Below are positions 27,306 through 35,513 of a DNA stretch of 64,000 bases, one piece after another. Both the position numbers and the translations under genes were made by a program. Source of the DNA: Nostoc sp. KVJ3 (GTDB taxonomy: Bacteria > Cyanobacteriota > Cyanobacteriia > Cyanobacteriales > Nostocaceae); assembly GCF_026127265.1 (NCBI RefSeq), contig NZ_WWFG01000003.1:124001-188000 (forward strand). The letters run 5' to 3'. The notes below the pieces were generated by a model. It was not told the DNA's origin. It searched no databases and saw nothing but the letters and a program-made list of their open reading frames with translations. Each line of letters begins with the position of its first letter. Positions within the stretch are counted from its first letter, which is position 1.

Positions 27306-28169
27306 ATGAATAAATTGTTGACCGTACAGCAGCATTCAAGACTGGGCCAGGAAGTTCTACGAGATTGTAATCTTGCATCCATAACAGACCAACAAGTTGA
27401 GGAATTGAAGCAATCTCTCTGGGAACACGGGGTTATTGTTGTCAGAAAGCAAAAACTGACAGCATCCCAGTTGAAAGACTTTGCCATCCAGACGTTTGGT
27501 GACTCAACCCTCGGTCGTCGCCCCAAGCCTCTAGATCCCGAAATCGCTCCAGACTTACAAAGTCCTGGAGTCTCCATTTTAGGTAATCCCAAGGGGCTTT
27601 CTGGTGAGGTGGTCGGCAAAGTTGCTTGGCAATGGCATCACGATAAAGACCATCTCCCTAAAACAGAGGGATTGGATATGAATGCTCTCTATGTCGTGAT
27701 GCTTTATGGGGTGTCCATCCCGGACGAAGGAACGGATGGACAGCCCCACACTACTGAATTTCTCGATATGCTGGAAGCCTACCACAATCTCGCTCCCCAA
27801 CATCAGCAGCAATTAGGACTACTGTCGATGTATCACCTGTCACCTATCTCCCCACAGCCAGGGGTAGAGATTCCTCGGAAATTACATCCAATTGTCTCAA
27901 CTCACAAAGTAACTGGGCGCTATTGTTTATATTTGGGTTCAGACACTTCGATTCTCAAAGGGCTAGAAAACAAACCAGAAGCTGCTAAACAGTATTGGCA
28001 GGAATTGTTTCAGGAGATTCTGGACTGTACGCCAGTTTATGCCCATATTTGGCAAGCTGGAGATATTGTGTTTTGGGATAACTCCCAAGTTATGCATACA
28101 GGTATGCCCTACAATGCAAATAAATATAAGCGGATTGCTCTCCGTGTTGCTGTTATGTCCAATAGCTGA
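27306..28169 (+). CDS. TauD/TfdA-family Fe(II)/2-oxoglutarate dioxygenase
   Basis: ATG 27306 is chosen over GTG 27273 because the family N-terminus begins near LLTVQQHSRLGQEV. The iron triad is visible: WHHDKDH supplies His and Asp, and DNSQVMHTGMPY the distal His, with the co-substrate Arg in YKRIALRVAV. About 287 residues, the usual size. Enzymes of this group hydroxylate small substrates such as taurine, alkylsulfonates or precursors of secondary metabolites; the substrate here is open. The next gene is convergent. Confidence 0.85.
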   Translation: MNKLLTVQQHSRLGQEVLRDCNLASITDQQVEELKQSLWEHGVIVVRKQKLTASQLKDFAIQTFGDSTLGRRPKPLDPEIAPDLQSPGVSILGNPKGLSGEVVGKVAWQWHHDKDHLPKTEGLDMNALYVVMLYGVSIPDEGTDGQPHTTEFLDMLEAYHNLAPQHQQQLGLLSMYHLSPISPQPGVEIPRKLHPIVSTHKVTGRYCLYLGSDTSILKGLENKPEAAKQYWQELFQEILDCTPVYAHIWQAGDIVFWDNSQVMHTGMPYNANKYKRIALRVAVMSNS

Positions 28170-28290
28170 AGTTGGAGACAATTGCGGAGTTTGGCGGGGT
28201 CAACAAAAGAATGCTAGCCCTCAATTAGTTCCGGTATTGTGTCCCCTTGCGGGGTAATTAGTTAGGCATTTCTAGAATTTAATGAATATT

Positions 28291-29634
28291 TCAGGCAGGA
28301 AAACATTTACCAAATGCCTGAAGTAGTTTAAGAGAACCACTAACCCGAATTTTACACCGCAGCAATGCCCAAATTAGGTTTTGTTCCTTGCCAAGAAAAC
28401 CCAGCCAAGTTTTGCTATCTGCCGTGACAGAAATATCTGCTTTCCCAAGATGTCCTTCTTGAACTCGTACCATTTTATTTTGAATCGTCACTGTTGCACG
28501 ACGAGACTCAGAACCAGTGAATGTGAAATGGTAAATTGCACTCAATCCCTCCGACCGATTGCGTTGAAATAACAATGGTAATCCAAAGAGAAATCCTTGA
28601 ATCGATTGAGGACGAATGCCACTGCTCACAAGCTTCACCGTTTTATTGGGAAAATGTTTGGCAACATAGTTTTCGGCATCCGATCCCGGCACCACATAGA
28701 TGGTTTCGGTTTTGTCCTGCAATGGCTTGACCACATCTTTAATAAATGCTTTGCGATCGCTCAAGAATGGGGCAATTACATCCTCTCCCGCCGGACATGC
28801 CGCAATACAGTAGGCTGCTTTGTAGTTCGGCTTGAAAGACAAGCTTTGCCACATTGAGGCTGATTCAGAAGCAGTGACTTTTTTTCGATAATCACTAGCA
28901 CTTTTGCTGTCAGCGATCGTCTCTGTCCAATCTGTGAATCCGCCCATGAACTCGCGGTAATTATGAGTGTAACAAGCTGAAAAGCTAAAACTACCATCAG
29001 CCCCGATTGCGCCTACAGGACAAGCCGCAACACACAATTTACACTCAATGCAGGGATTGTAATCGATCGGGTGGGCGTACTCCGTTACTTCTGTATCGAT
29101 TAAAACTGTACCGAGGGCAATGAAATTACCAAACTTGGGATGAATCACATTTCGATGAATTCCTATGTGTCCTAATCCTGCTTCAACAGCCACAGGTTTA
29201 TGAGATATAACCCAGGCTTTTTTGTCTGGATAACGATCCATTTCCATTGGGAATGCCACTGACGGATTCAAGGCTCGGACACCAATTTGCGCGAATGCTT
29301 TGACGAGGTTTCGAGCTACTTCATCTGCATGGTCGTAATTGGCATGAAATTCCAGATTAGCGATTGATCGTGCTGGAGTGCGAACGTTTTCCCGATTCAT
29401 GCAGCAGACAAAGCTAATCAATGTTTTGGTGGGTGGAAATACTGTCAGAATTTCGGCATGTTGGTCGGCGATCGCGGGTCGATAAATTTCCACAAATCCT
29501 ACATCATCAGCACCCGCATCCAAACAAAGTGTTCGGAGTGAATCAGAATTCAAAGCGACTGTGCTTGTTTTTGGGTTGTTTGTAGACTGCTCACGCCACC
29601 ATCTCACGGTAGGATGGTTATCAAATTTAGCCAT
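28291..29634 (-). CDS. QueG-like 4Fe-4S protein with SCP2 sterol-carrier domain
   Basis: Residues about 40-320 resemble the epoxyqueuosine reductase/reductive dehalogenase-like fold, with a ferredoxin signature CIECKLCVAACPVG and a second partial cluster AYCIAACPAGED. The last 110 residues form an SCP2 domain (HFTFTGSESRRATVTIQNKM, ADISVTADSKTWLGFL). The combination suggests electron transfer to a hydrophobic or bound substrate; the reaction is not known. No cobalamin motif can be asserted by eye. Soluble, no signal peptide. Confidence 0.75.
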   Translation of the reverse strand: MAKFDNHPTVRWWREQSTNNPKTSTVALNSDSLRTLCLDAGADDVGFVEIYRPAIADQHAEILTVFPPTKTLISFVCCMNRENVRTPARSIANLEFHANYDHADEVARNLVKAFAQIGVRALNPSVAFPMEMDRYPDKKAWVISHKPVAVEAGLGHIGIHRNVIHPKFGNFIALGTVLIDTEVTEYAHPIDYNPCIECKLCVAACPVGAIGADGSFSFSACYTHNYREFMGGFTDWTETIADSKSASDYRKKVTASESASMWQSLSFKPNYKAAYCIAACPAGEDVIAPFLSDRKAFIKDVVKPLQDKTETIYVVPGSDAENYVAKHFPNKTVKLVSSGIRPQSIQGFLFGLPLLFQRNRSEGLSAIYHFTFTGSESRRATVTIQNKMVRVQEGHLGKADISVTADSKTWLGFLGKEQNLIWALLRCKIRVSGSLKLLQAFGKCFPA

Positions 29635-29979
29635 AAAAGCCTCTAGCGTTGATAACTATAAATCTGTATAGATTTTGGATTTTGGCTAACTCATAGTTTT
29701 TATATCAAGCAGTAGCAATTGCAATGTTTGACATTTTTGTTGTCCAAAAAATCGCATTACTACAGTTCAAGATTGAAGTTGCTGCATCAGACCTGCCGCA
29801 ATACTTCTCGGTTAAGAATTAAGCGGTATTGAGAATAGAAAAGGTGAGTGGTTGAAATTTAGTTCCCATTGCTCTGTGGATTGGTTTTCTAGATGGGAAC
29901 TTTGAGCGAGGTTTTTTAACTACTCTGGGGTTAGATATGCTTTGTCTTGGAGGAATTTTTTGCTCCAAAATTTCAATAA

Positions 29980-30713
29980 TTAGCTTGGAGAAAAAAAGGG
30001 GAGTTGCTCGTTACTGGCATCCTGAAAATCAGAAATAGCCCGTCGAATAACTTTGAGAGTACCAGTAAAACCTAAGCGCAATGGAGATATTCCAGCGTGA
30101 GTTGCTGCTTGAAACATCAAAGTGCGAACTGCATAATGTCCTAAAAGCCAGCCGTAGATTTCTTGAACAACTTCACGGGGTTTAAGAGAGCGAATTGGAG
30201 TTTTGCGCCCATTGAGATGAGTTTTCAACTCATCAATAGTATTTTCGATTTCCCAACGTTGATGATATTCGTTAGCTAATAATAAAGCTGGAAACACAGC
30301 AATATCCATCAAACTGGTAATTAAGCGATAAGTTTTTTGTCCATCATCAGAGTCGATAGTGTATTCTATGACCCGAACCTGAATCTGTGTCCCACCTTTG
30401 TTTTTGGATTTGCGATCTGGAGCAATCCACGACAGATATGAGCCATCTTCTAAAACTTTTTCTACTGGAAATTTAACATTCTTCGGAACTCGTCCAAGAT
30501 ATTGGCATCCACGATTTTTAGTAGCATGAACCATCCGATAAGAATGTAACCCTCTGTCCCACATTAGTAGCATCCCTTGACCACAGCTTCGTAGTAGTTT
30601 TAAAGCTCGCACTCTCTCACCGATACGATAGGGACACATTAAGGCATCAACAATCAGATGAGTTCCCGCCTCCACTAACAATACCAAACGTACCTTCGGG
30701 AAAGCAGCCCTAG
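29980..30713 (-). pseudogene. IS4 transposase, C-terminal part
   Basis: Contains the second acidic site (GMLLMWDRGLHSYRMVHATK) and the IS4 YREK-type block (YHQRWEIENTIDELKTHLNG). It is cut from its N-terminal part (31914-32411) by the IS630 insertion; joining the ends at the TA restores ...RKGTS-RAAFPKVRL... in frame. Alone it is not functional. Confidence 0.88.
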
Positions 30714-30715
30714 TA

Positions 30716-31912
30716 GTCTACCAAGCCAACTTTGCTAAGTTAAATCCGGGTATAAACGCTGCATTTTTCGACGAGCATCTTTGGTTTGGAAACCCCAATA
30801 GACACTGGCTTTTTGTTGATTACGTTGTTTCTCCCAAGCAGCAATCTCAGAAGTTAATGTTTCTGCATTAGGAATACGCCGTTCTAAACATTGGCGAGAT
30901 AAAACAGATAATTCAATTTCTACTTGATTTAACCAAGAAGCGTGTTTAGGAGTATAGTGAAACTCTAATTTTTGAATAATTCGACGTGCTTCTTCTGGTG
31001 GAAAAACTTCATATAACGCGCTGGGAGTATGAATATTTAGGTTATCAACTACTAAACGAATAATATCAGCATCTTGATAATCAATATCTACTAACTTTTT
31101 CATTTGAAGAGCAAAATCGGCTTTAGTTCGACGTTCTGTAACTTCGATATGCCGCCATCCAGCCAAGGGTTGAAAACATGCAAATAAATTGACTGTCCCG
31201 TTACGCTTATACTCGAAATCATAACGTTCAGGCTGCTCCGGCTCTGGTGGTAAAGGAAGTCTTACTTCTTCTACTAATTGGTAGGGACGTTCATCAAAGC
31301 AGACTACAGGGCGTTTAGGATCATAAGGCTCATTATATAAATCCAACACATCCTCCATTCTGAATACATACTCTGCGTTAACTTCGGGAATACACCACTG
31401 TTCTTTTAACCACGGTTTAATTTCGTTTTTTTTAGAGTTTGACGTATTGTTTCGTCGGAAATTGAATCTATTATCCCAAGGTTTACTAAGTGATCCGCTA
31501 ATAATTGCATTGTCCAACGCACTCTCCCTTCTGGCGGCTTAGAACAAGCCGTTGCAATCAAAAATGCTTCTTGCTTTTCATCTAATTTTTTAGGTTTTGG
31601 TGGATGAACTTCATCCTTTAAAGCAAAATCTAACCCACCAATGACAAATTTTTCTCGTATTCGTTGCACTGTTGCAACATGCGCTCTAACTATGCTAGCG
31701 ATCGCTTGATCCCTTTCTCTATCAGTTGCCATCAGAAGAATGTTTGCACGGGTTATAGTTCTTGCTTTGTGCTTACCTTTTTTAATTATTGCCTGTAGCT
31801 GAGAAACTTCATCTTCATTCAAGTCAACAATGTACTTTTTGGCCATACCACACCCCGTTTTTGGTTATTTTACCAATTAGAGGTTTTACTTAGCAAAGTT
31901 ACCTTGGCAGAC
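30716..31912 (-). mobile_element. IS630-family element inside the IS4 element, 1197 bp
   Basis: Terminal inverted repeats begin GTCTACCAAGCCAACTTTGC and GTCTGCCAAGGTAACTTTGC, flanked by TA at 30714-30715 and 31913-31914. It differs from the IS630 element at 11548 in both length and transposase type. Confidence 0.92.
30735..31846 (-). CDS. IS630 transposase with probable -1 frameshift
   Basis: The first frame (31846-31406) is the HTH part starting MAKKYIVDLNEDEVSQLQAI. The second (31517-30735) is the DDE part with PVVCFDERPYQL, RLVVDNLNIHT and LEFHYTPKHASWLNQVEIE. They overlap by 112 bases. The switch fits an A8 run (T8 at 31426-31433): zero frame reads QTLKKTKLNRG and stops, the -1 frame reads QTLKKNEIKPWL and continues. 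This A-AAA-AAA-C layout is the classical slippery site of such elements, so the gene is probably intact. Confidence 0.87.
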
Positions 31913-31913
31913 T

Positions 31914-32411
31914 ACTAGTTCCCTTTCTACTCCCTGGATATCCAAATACTCTGGCATTGGCAGTACTATCTGGCACATCCAAAACCGTACCGTCTACTGC
32001 CATGACTCGCAGTCCTCCTAAAAATGCCCCTGGCGTTTGTGGTGTCCCTAATGGCCGGACTATTTTTTCAAATAGCTGGCTCATTACCCGACATCCTAAT
32101 CTCTGCCTCGCTTCGCTGATTGAAGAACTACTTGGTGCTTTCCAATACTGTCCCAATCTTGTCCATTGCCTATTTAATCCCTGAACTAAATTCTTCAAGA
32201 CGGTTCCCATTGAATCCGATGCCCACAAACTCATCGCTATTACTAAACAAACTGTCAGTTGCGATGGCAATTTTCGCTTACGTTCTTCAACACTGCCTGT
32301 CTGCGCCAAACTTTGTACAATTTTCTCCGGCGAAATCACCGTTTCTATTGCTCTCAATATCAACTCTGCTTCAACTGTTGGAGCGATGAAAGAGAAATCT
32401 TTTAGCTGCAC
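31914..32411 (-). pseudogene. IS4 transposase, N-terminal part
   Basis: MQLKDFSFIAPTVEAELILR through the first acidic site (RVMAVDGTVLDVPD) to the insertion point at RKGTS. The last residues SSLPR of the visible frame come from the IS630 end. Only the N-terminal half of a DDE enzyme, so inactive. Confidence 0.88.
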
Positions 32412-32495
32412 TAGTCTTTGCGATCGCTATTTCAGGACAACAATTGTCACTTTACAACAATTTTAACCTTAACCGAGAAGTATTGAGACCTGCCG

Positions 32496-32876
32496 CATCA
32501 GAAACAGACCAATGCTCGGCGATCTTGCCATCTTGAACACGATCAATTCTGATCACTGATGTTGAGATGGTTTTGCCTGTTGGTAGAATGCGCCACTGTG
32601 TCTGCCTTTGCTTACGATATATGTAACAACCCGATTCCCTTCCGCAACCTGCTGCATGATTTCAATCTGGATGTCGGGGAAAGCAGAGAAAAAATCATCA
32701 AAGAACGAATCGTGATAAACCCTAAGCGCGTCAAGTCCTCGATTTTCTGATCCTGGCATTGCGTGATTGATACAATCTTCTGTCCAAAAGTCTTTCAAAG
32801 CAGCAAGGTTTCGACCTTTCCAAACTACTTGAATAAAGTTCTGGATAATCTGCTTGTTTTTATTAATGTCGCTCAT
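32496..32876 (-). pseudogene. SnoaL-like ester cyclase (NTF2 fold), frameshifted and IS-interrupted
   Basis: The main frame, 32876-32553, matches the SnoaL/NTF2-like family (FIQVVWKGRNLAALKDFWTE, CINHAMPGSENRG, VVTYIVSKGRHSGAF). After GAFY the frame is wrong: one base is missing, since the neighbouring frame continues TGKTISTSVIRIDRVQDGKI and AEHWSVSDAAGL, the expected family end. The final codons (MQQLQS, stop) lie beyond the IS4 element at 29763-29788. The frameshift and the insertion are separate events. The gene is dead. Confidence 0.85.
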
Positions 32877-32942
32877 CAGCTTTTCTCCATAGAGTAATTT
32901 TCAATTGGTTTTAATAGGTACTTTATAAGAAGGGGAAGGGGG

Positions 32943-33120
32943 GAATGGCACTAAGAAAAGGGAAAATCGTTGAGGCAGCTCTTGTGCAGAGGAGCGGAGG
33001 AGCAGGGGAGAAAGAAGAAGTTTTAAGCATTGCGTTCGGATATTTAGAAATTCCCCTCTGCCCCCCTGCTACTCTGCAATCCTTACGCTGCATACCTTTC
33101 AGCTTAACTTAGTGCCATTC
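32943..33120. mobile_element. 178-bp palindromic MITE-like element in a GST gene
   Basis: Bounded by 13-bp perfect inverted repeats GAATGGCACTAAG (32943-32955) and its complement (33108-33120). Inside, GCAGAGGAGCGGAGGAGCAG pairs imperfectly with a pyrimidine arm near 33054-33078. The right boundary lies exactly where the GST reading frame stops resembling its family. No ORF inside. Confidence 0.55.
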
Positions 33121-33256
33121 GGTTCAGAGCTAAATAGGCATCACTTTTAATGCCTCCTTCTGGCGGTGGCACAATTTCAATGTTTAGACCTTTGCGATAG
33201 ATGGACAACCGCACGCGGGCGGCAAAGGGTGAAATAGGAACACTATAAAGTTTCAT
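33104..33256 (-). pseudogene. Glutathione S-transferase, 5' fragment
   Basis: ATG at 33256 begins MKLYSVPISPFAARVRLSIY, the thioredoxin-fold N-terminus of GST, continuing to EGGIKSDAYLALN and then leaving the family (RMALS, stop) inside the palindromic element. Only about 45 of 200 or more residues remain. It overlaps the end of the upstream 76-aa gene by 14 bases, so it was co-transcribed with it under the MarR-type operator at 33548. Confidence 0.75.
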
Positions 33257-33473
33257 GTGCCTCACTTTCAATGATTGGGTTGATGGAGCTGGAAATCCAA
33301 TCGTTTGAATCGTGAAATTGCCCTTCGAGATCGGCGATTCGTAGTTCGAGACTTTCGATGCGATCACTCAGAATGTCCGTCTCTCTGAAATCCATCGCTG
33401 ACTCGAACGCGATGATCCAAGCCCTGAACTTCTGCCACCATGTCATCGGCGCTACGTCCGCAATCGTTTTCAT
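33243..33473 (-). CDS. Small hypothetical protein upstream of GST, 76 aa
   Basis: MKTIADVAPMTWWQKFRAWI followed by a charged helix with SDRIESLELRIADLEGQFHD, a coiled-coil pattern. No known family. The stop codon overlaps the GST start. Its promoter region contains the palindrome AAGTGCATATACACTT 75 bp upstream of its start, suggesting control by the neighbouring MarR protein. Confidence 0.6.
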   Translation of the reverse strand: MKTIADVAPMTWWQKFRAWIIAFESAMDFRETDILSDRIESLELRIADLEGQFHDSNDWISSSINPIIESEAHETL

Positions 33474-33547
33474 GTTACTGACTCCTTGACACGAGGTGCC
33501 GATGATTTCTTTGAATGCTTATCATCAACTGCCAACATAGAGAAATT

Positions 33548-33563
33548 AAGTGCATATACACTT
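33548..33563. promoter_or_regulatory. MarR-type operator, site 1
   Basis: AAGTGCATATACACTT, a near-perfect palindrome between the marR stop and the start of the leftward 76-aa/GST operon. It is the exact reverse complement of the 16-mer at 34048-34063 in front of marR. Two matching palindromes around one MarR gene fit an autoregulator with one further target. Confidence 0.72.
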
Positions 33564-33583
33564 TTTGGAGCAAAATTTTAGAC

Positions 33584-34042
33584 TTAACGCAAGAGTGCTG
33601 TTGCTTCCACTAAATGCGCCAACAAAGTGTTCCATCGTTGCTGTCCAAGTGCTGTCTCAACCATGCTTTGAGCCTGTTTCCACAATGGTAAAGCTTTCGC
33701 TAAGACAGCTTCTCCGGCTTCGGTCAAGGCAATGATACGAGTTCGCTGGTCTTGCCCAGGTTCGGATTTTAACCATCCTTCGCGTTCAAGGGGCTTGAGA
33801 TTCCTGGTTAAGGTCGTGCGATCCATCACTAACATCTTGGCTAACTCGTTGACCGTGGCTGATTTTGCGATCGCTACAGCAGCCAGAATGGTGAACTGAG
33901 TCACTAGCAATCCGCTTGGCCTGAGTACTTCGTCAAAGTGTTGTGTCATAACACGAGAAGCCTTTCGGAGATTGAAACAGGCGCACGCCCAAGCCACTTG
34001 ACCTAAAAGATCAGTGTTGATTGGATTAATGTGTTTATCCAT
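33584..34042 (-). CDS. MarR-family transcription regulator
   Basis: 152 residues with a winged helix: TVNELAKMLVMDRTTLTRNL is the recognition helix region and REGWLKSEPGQDQRTRIIAL the wing with the conserved DxR. N- and C-terminal helices form the usual dimer domain. MarR proteins bind palindromes and leave DNA when a phenolic or oxidising ligand binds. The operator before its own start (34048) and before the 76-aa/GST operon (33548) suggests it once controlled a detoxification gene. Confidence 0.9.
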   Translation of the reverse strand: MDKHINPINTDLLGQVAWACACFNLRKASRVMTQHFDEVLRPSGLLVTQFTILAAVAIAKSATVNELAKMLVMDRTTLTRNLKPLEREGWLKSEPGQDQRTRIIALTEAGEAVLAKALPLWKQAQSMVETALGQQRWNTLLAHLVEATALLR

Positions 34043-34047
34043 AGGGT

Positions 34048-34063
34048 AAGTGTATATGCACTT
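34048..34063. promoter_or_regulatory. MarR-type operator, site 2
   Basis: AAGTGTATATGCACTT lies six bases upstream of the marR start codon, overlapping the ribosome-binding region, so binding would shut off marR. Identical in sequence, on the opposite strand, to site 1. Confidence 0.72.
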
Positions 34064-34169
34064 ATTTTTGATGTCAAGTGCCGGCTAAAAACATTGTCTT
34101 ACCAATTAGATTATTTGAAGTAGTAATCGCCTTACACTTTCAGGATTAAACTCACGAAAATCTCTAATA

Positions 34170-34643
34170 CTAATTTTGTACAATTGCTCCCAAAGTGCCA
34201 TTGACGGCACGTAAATAATCATCTGGCGATAGCAGAAGCAACATACCTCGCATTCCACCAGAAACAGTAATCTGCTCAAATAGAGTTGCAGTTTCATCAA
34301 GGTAAACGGGATAGTCTTTTTTGCTAGCTAAAGCTGTCACACCGCCACGGATGTATCCTGTTAGTGGCTGGACTTCCTTCAGGGCAACTGTCTCAACCTT
34401 GCGGTTTCCCGAAATTCGCGCCAAGGCTTTTAAATCTAAGTGAGCATTTCCTGGCACAACAGCAAAATAGATACCTGTTGTGTCACCTCTGACTACTAGA
34501 GTCTTAAAAACTTGCTCTGGCGGAAGACCAACTTTGTGTGCTGTACTTTCAGCAGCCAGATCGTCAGGGTTAACTTCATAGCTCAGGATTTGGTAGGAAA
34601 TACCTAGTTTATCCAGTAGTCGAGCGGCATTGGTTTTCATCAA
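34170..34643 (-). CDS. ybaK: YbaK/EbsC-type Cys-tRNA(Pro) deacylase
   Basis: MKTNAARLLDKLGISYQILSYE is the usual start. KTLVVRGDTTGIYFAVVPGN carries the conserved catalytic lysine, and GYIRGGVTALASKKDYPVYL and ISVSGG-like VSGGMRGMLLLL complete the fold. The family hydrolyses Cys mischarged on tRNA-Pro. 157 residues, full length. A smaller leftward frame at 34106-34300 is a shadow. It sits alone between marR and the dGTPase fragment. Confidence 0.9.
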   Translation of the reverse strand: MMKTNAARLLDKLGISYQILSYEVNPDDLAAESTAHKVGLPPEQVFKTLVVRGDTTGIYFAVVPGNAHLDLKALARISGNRKVETVALKEVQPLTGYIRGGVTALASKKDYPVYLDETATLFEQITVSGGMRGMLLLLSPDDYLRAVNGTLGAIVQN

Positions 34644-34812
34644 CCTTTCGTTATTTTAAGCTTTAATATCTTAGTTTCTCAAGCTTGTAAAAATATATCC
34701 TTGCTTTATAGAAATTCTCTATTCAATAGCAACAGGATAATAAAACTTATTTTTAATGACTTGCAAACCTAAATTTTCTACCTAGATAAAATAGCTAGCT
34801 CCTACAATGAAA

Positions 34813-35419
34813 TTATCCCAAGGAAATTCCGCTAAATTTTTGAAATAGTTTAGTAGCATAGGAGTCAGTCATACCAGATATATAGTCTGTAATTTTCAGA
34901 ATTTTTTCGTAGCTATCATCCTCCAAATTTAGATGATATTCTTTCGGAAGCATTTGATAAACTAATTTGGACTTATTGTTATTATTGAAGATGGTGTTAG
35001 CAAACTCAGTAAATAACTTGGCTAAAACTTCGTATCCAGCAACTTGGATACTAACTACATCCTGATGCTGAAAAACAGTATCACTAGTTTGTTTTCCAAT
35101 TTCTTTTAGATGCTCTGCATAATCACTTAAAGATAATAAACCTTCTTCAAATTCTCCTGAAAGAATTTTTACTTCATGATCTAAAAAAATTTTAGTTGCT
35201 TCTCTTATAAGTTTATCAATAGCTTTAGCACGCAATCGTTTAACTTTTTCATCCTTGCTATCATCATCTTTTTGAATATCAATATCTGCAATCTTATTAA
35301 GCAAGTCTTTAGCTTGCTCAAATGATATATAACCCATACGATGTCCATCTTCTACATCAACAATTGAGTAACAAATGTCATCTGCTGCTTCAACCAAAAA
35401 AGCAAGTGGATGTCTACAC
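34813..35419 (-). pseudogene. dgt: dGTP triphosphohydrolase, C-terminal part
   Basis: From RHPLAFLVEAADDICYSIVD (an HD-domain helix with the metal Asp) to the C-terminal helices (KITDYISGMTDSYATKLFQK) it matches bacterial dGTPases, which convert dGTP to deoxyguanosine and triphosphate. The first half, including the HD signature, is missing: the frame enters from the Tn3 end at 35420, giving a nonsense leader. The missing half is not found on the other side of the transposon. Confidence 0.85.
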
Positions 35420-35513
35420 GGGGTACAGCCGGGATACGTGCAAAATGGGACACGTTGTAAAGTTATGTAAACAAAAACTCTACAACCCTTGCCAGAACTA
35501 CCTTCATAATTTC

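Larger units (their letters stand above)
29799..32485 (-). mobile_element. IS4-family element carrying a nested IS630 insertion
   Basis: Ends CAATACTTCTCGGTTAAG at 29799 and the inverted TTAACCGAGAAGTATTG at 32485. It is flanked by the 10-bp direct repeat AGACCTGCCG (29789-29798 and 32486-32495), a target duplication of IS4 size. Removing the nested IS630 (1197 bp plus TA) leaves about 1488 bp. It sits in the last codons of the ester cyclase gene. Confidence 0.92.

Noticed and set aside
33104..33367. 87-aa ORF as a full gene
   Set aside because: The first 37 codons overlap the 76-aa gene in another frame; only the GST-like part from 33256 is real.
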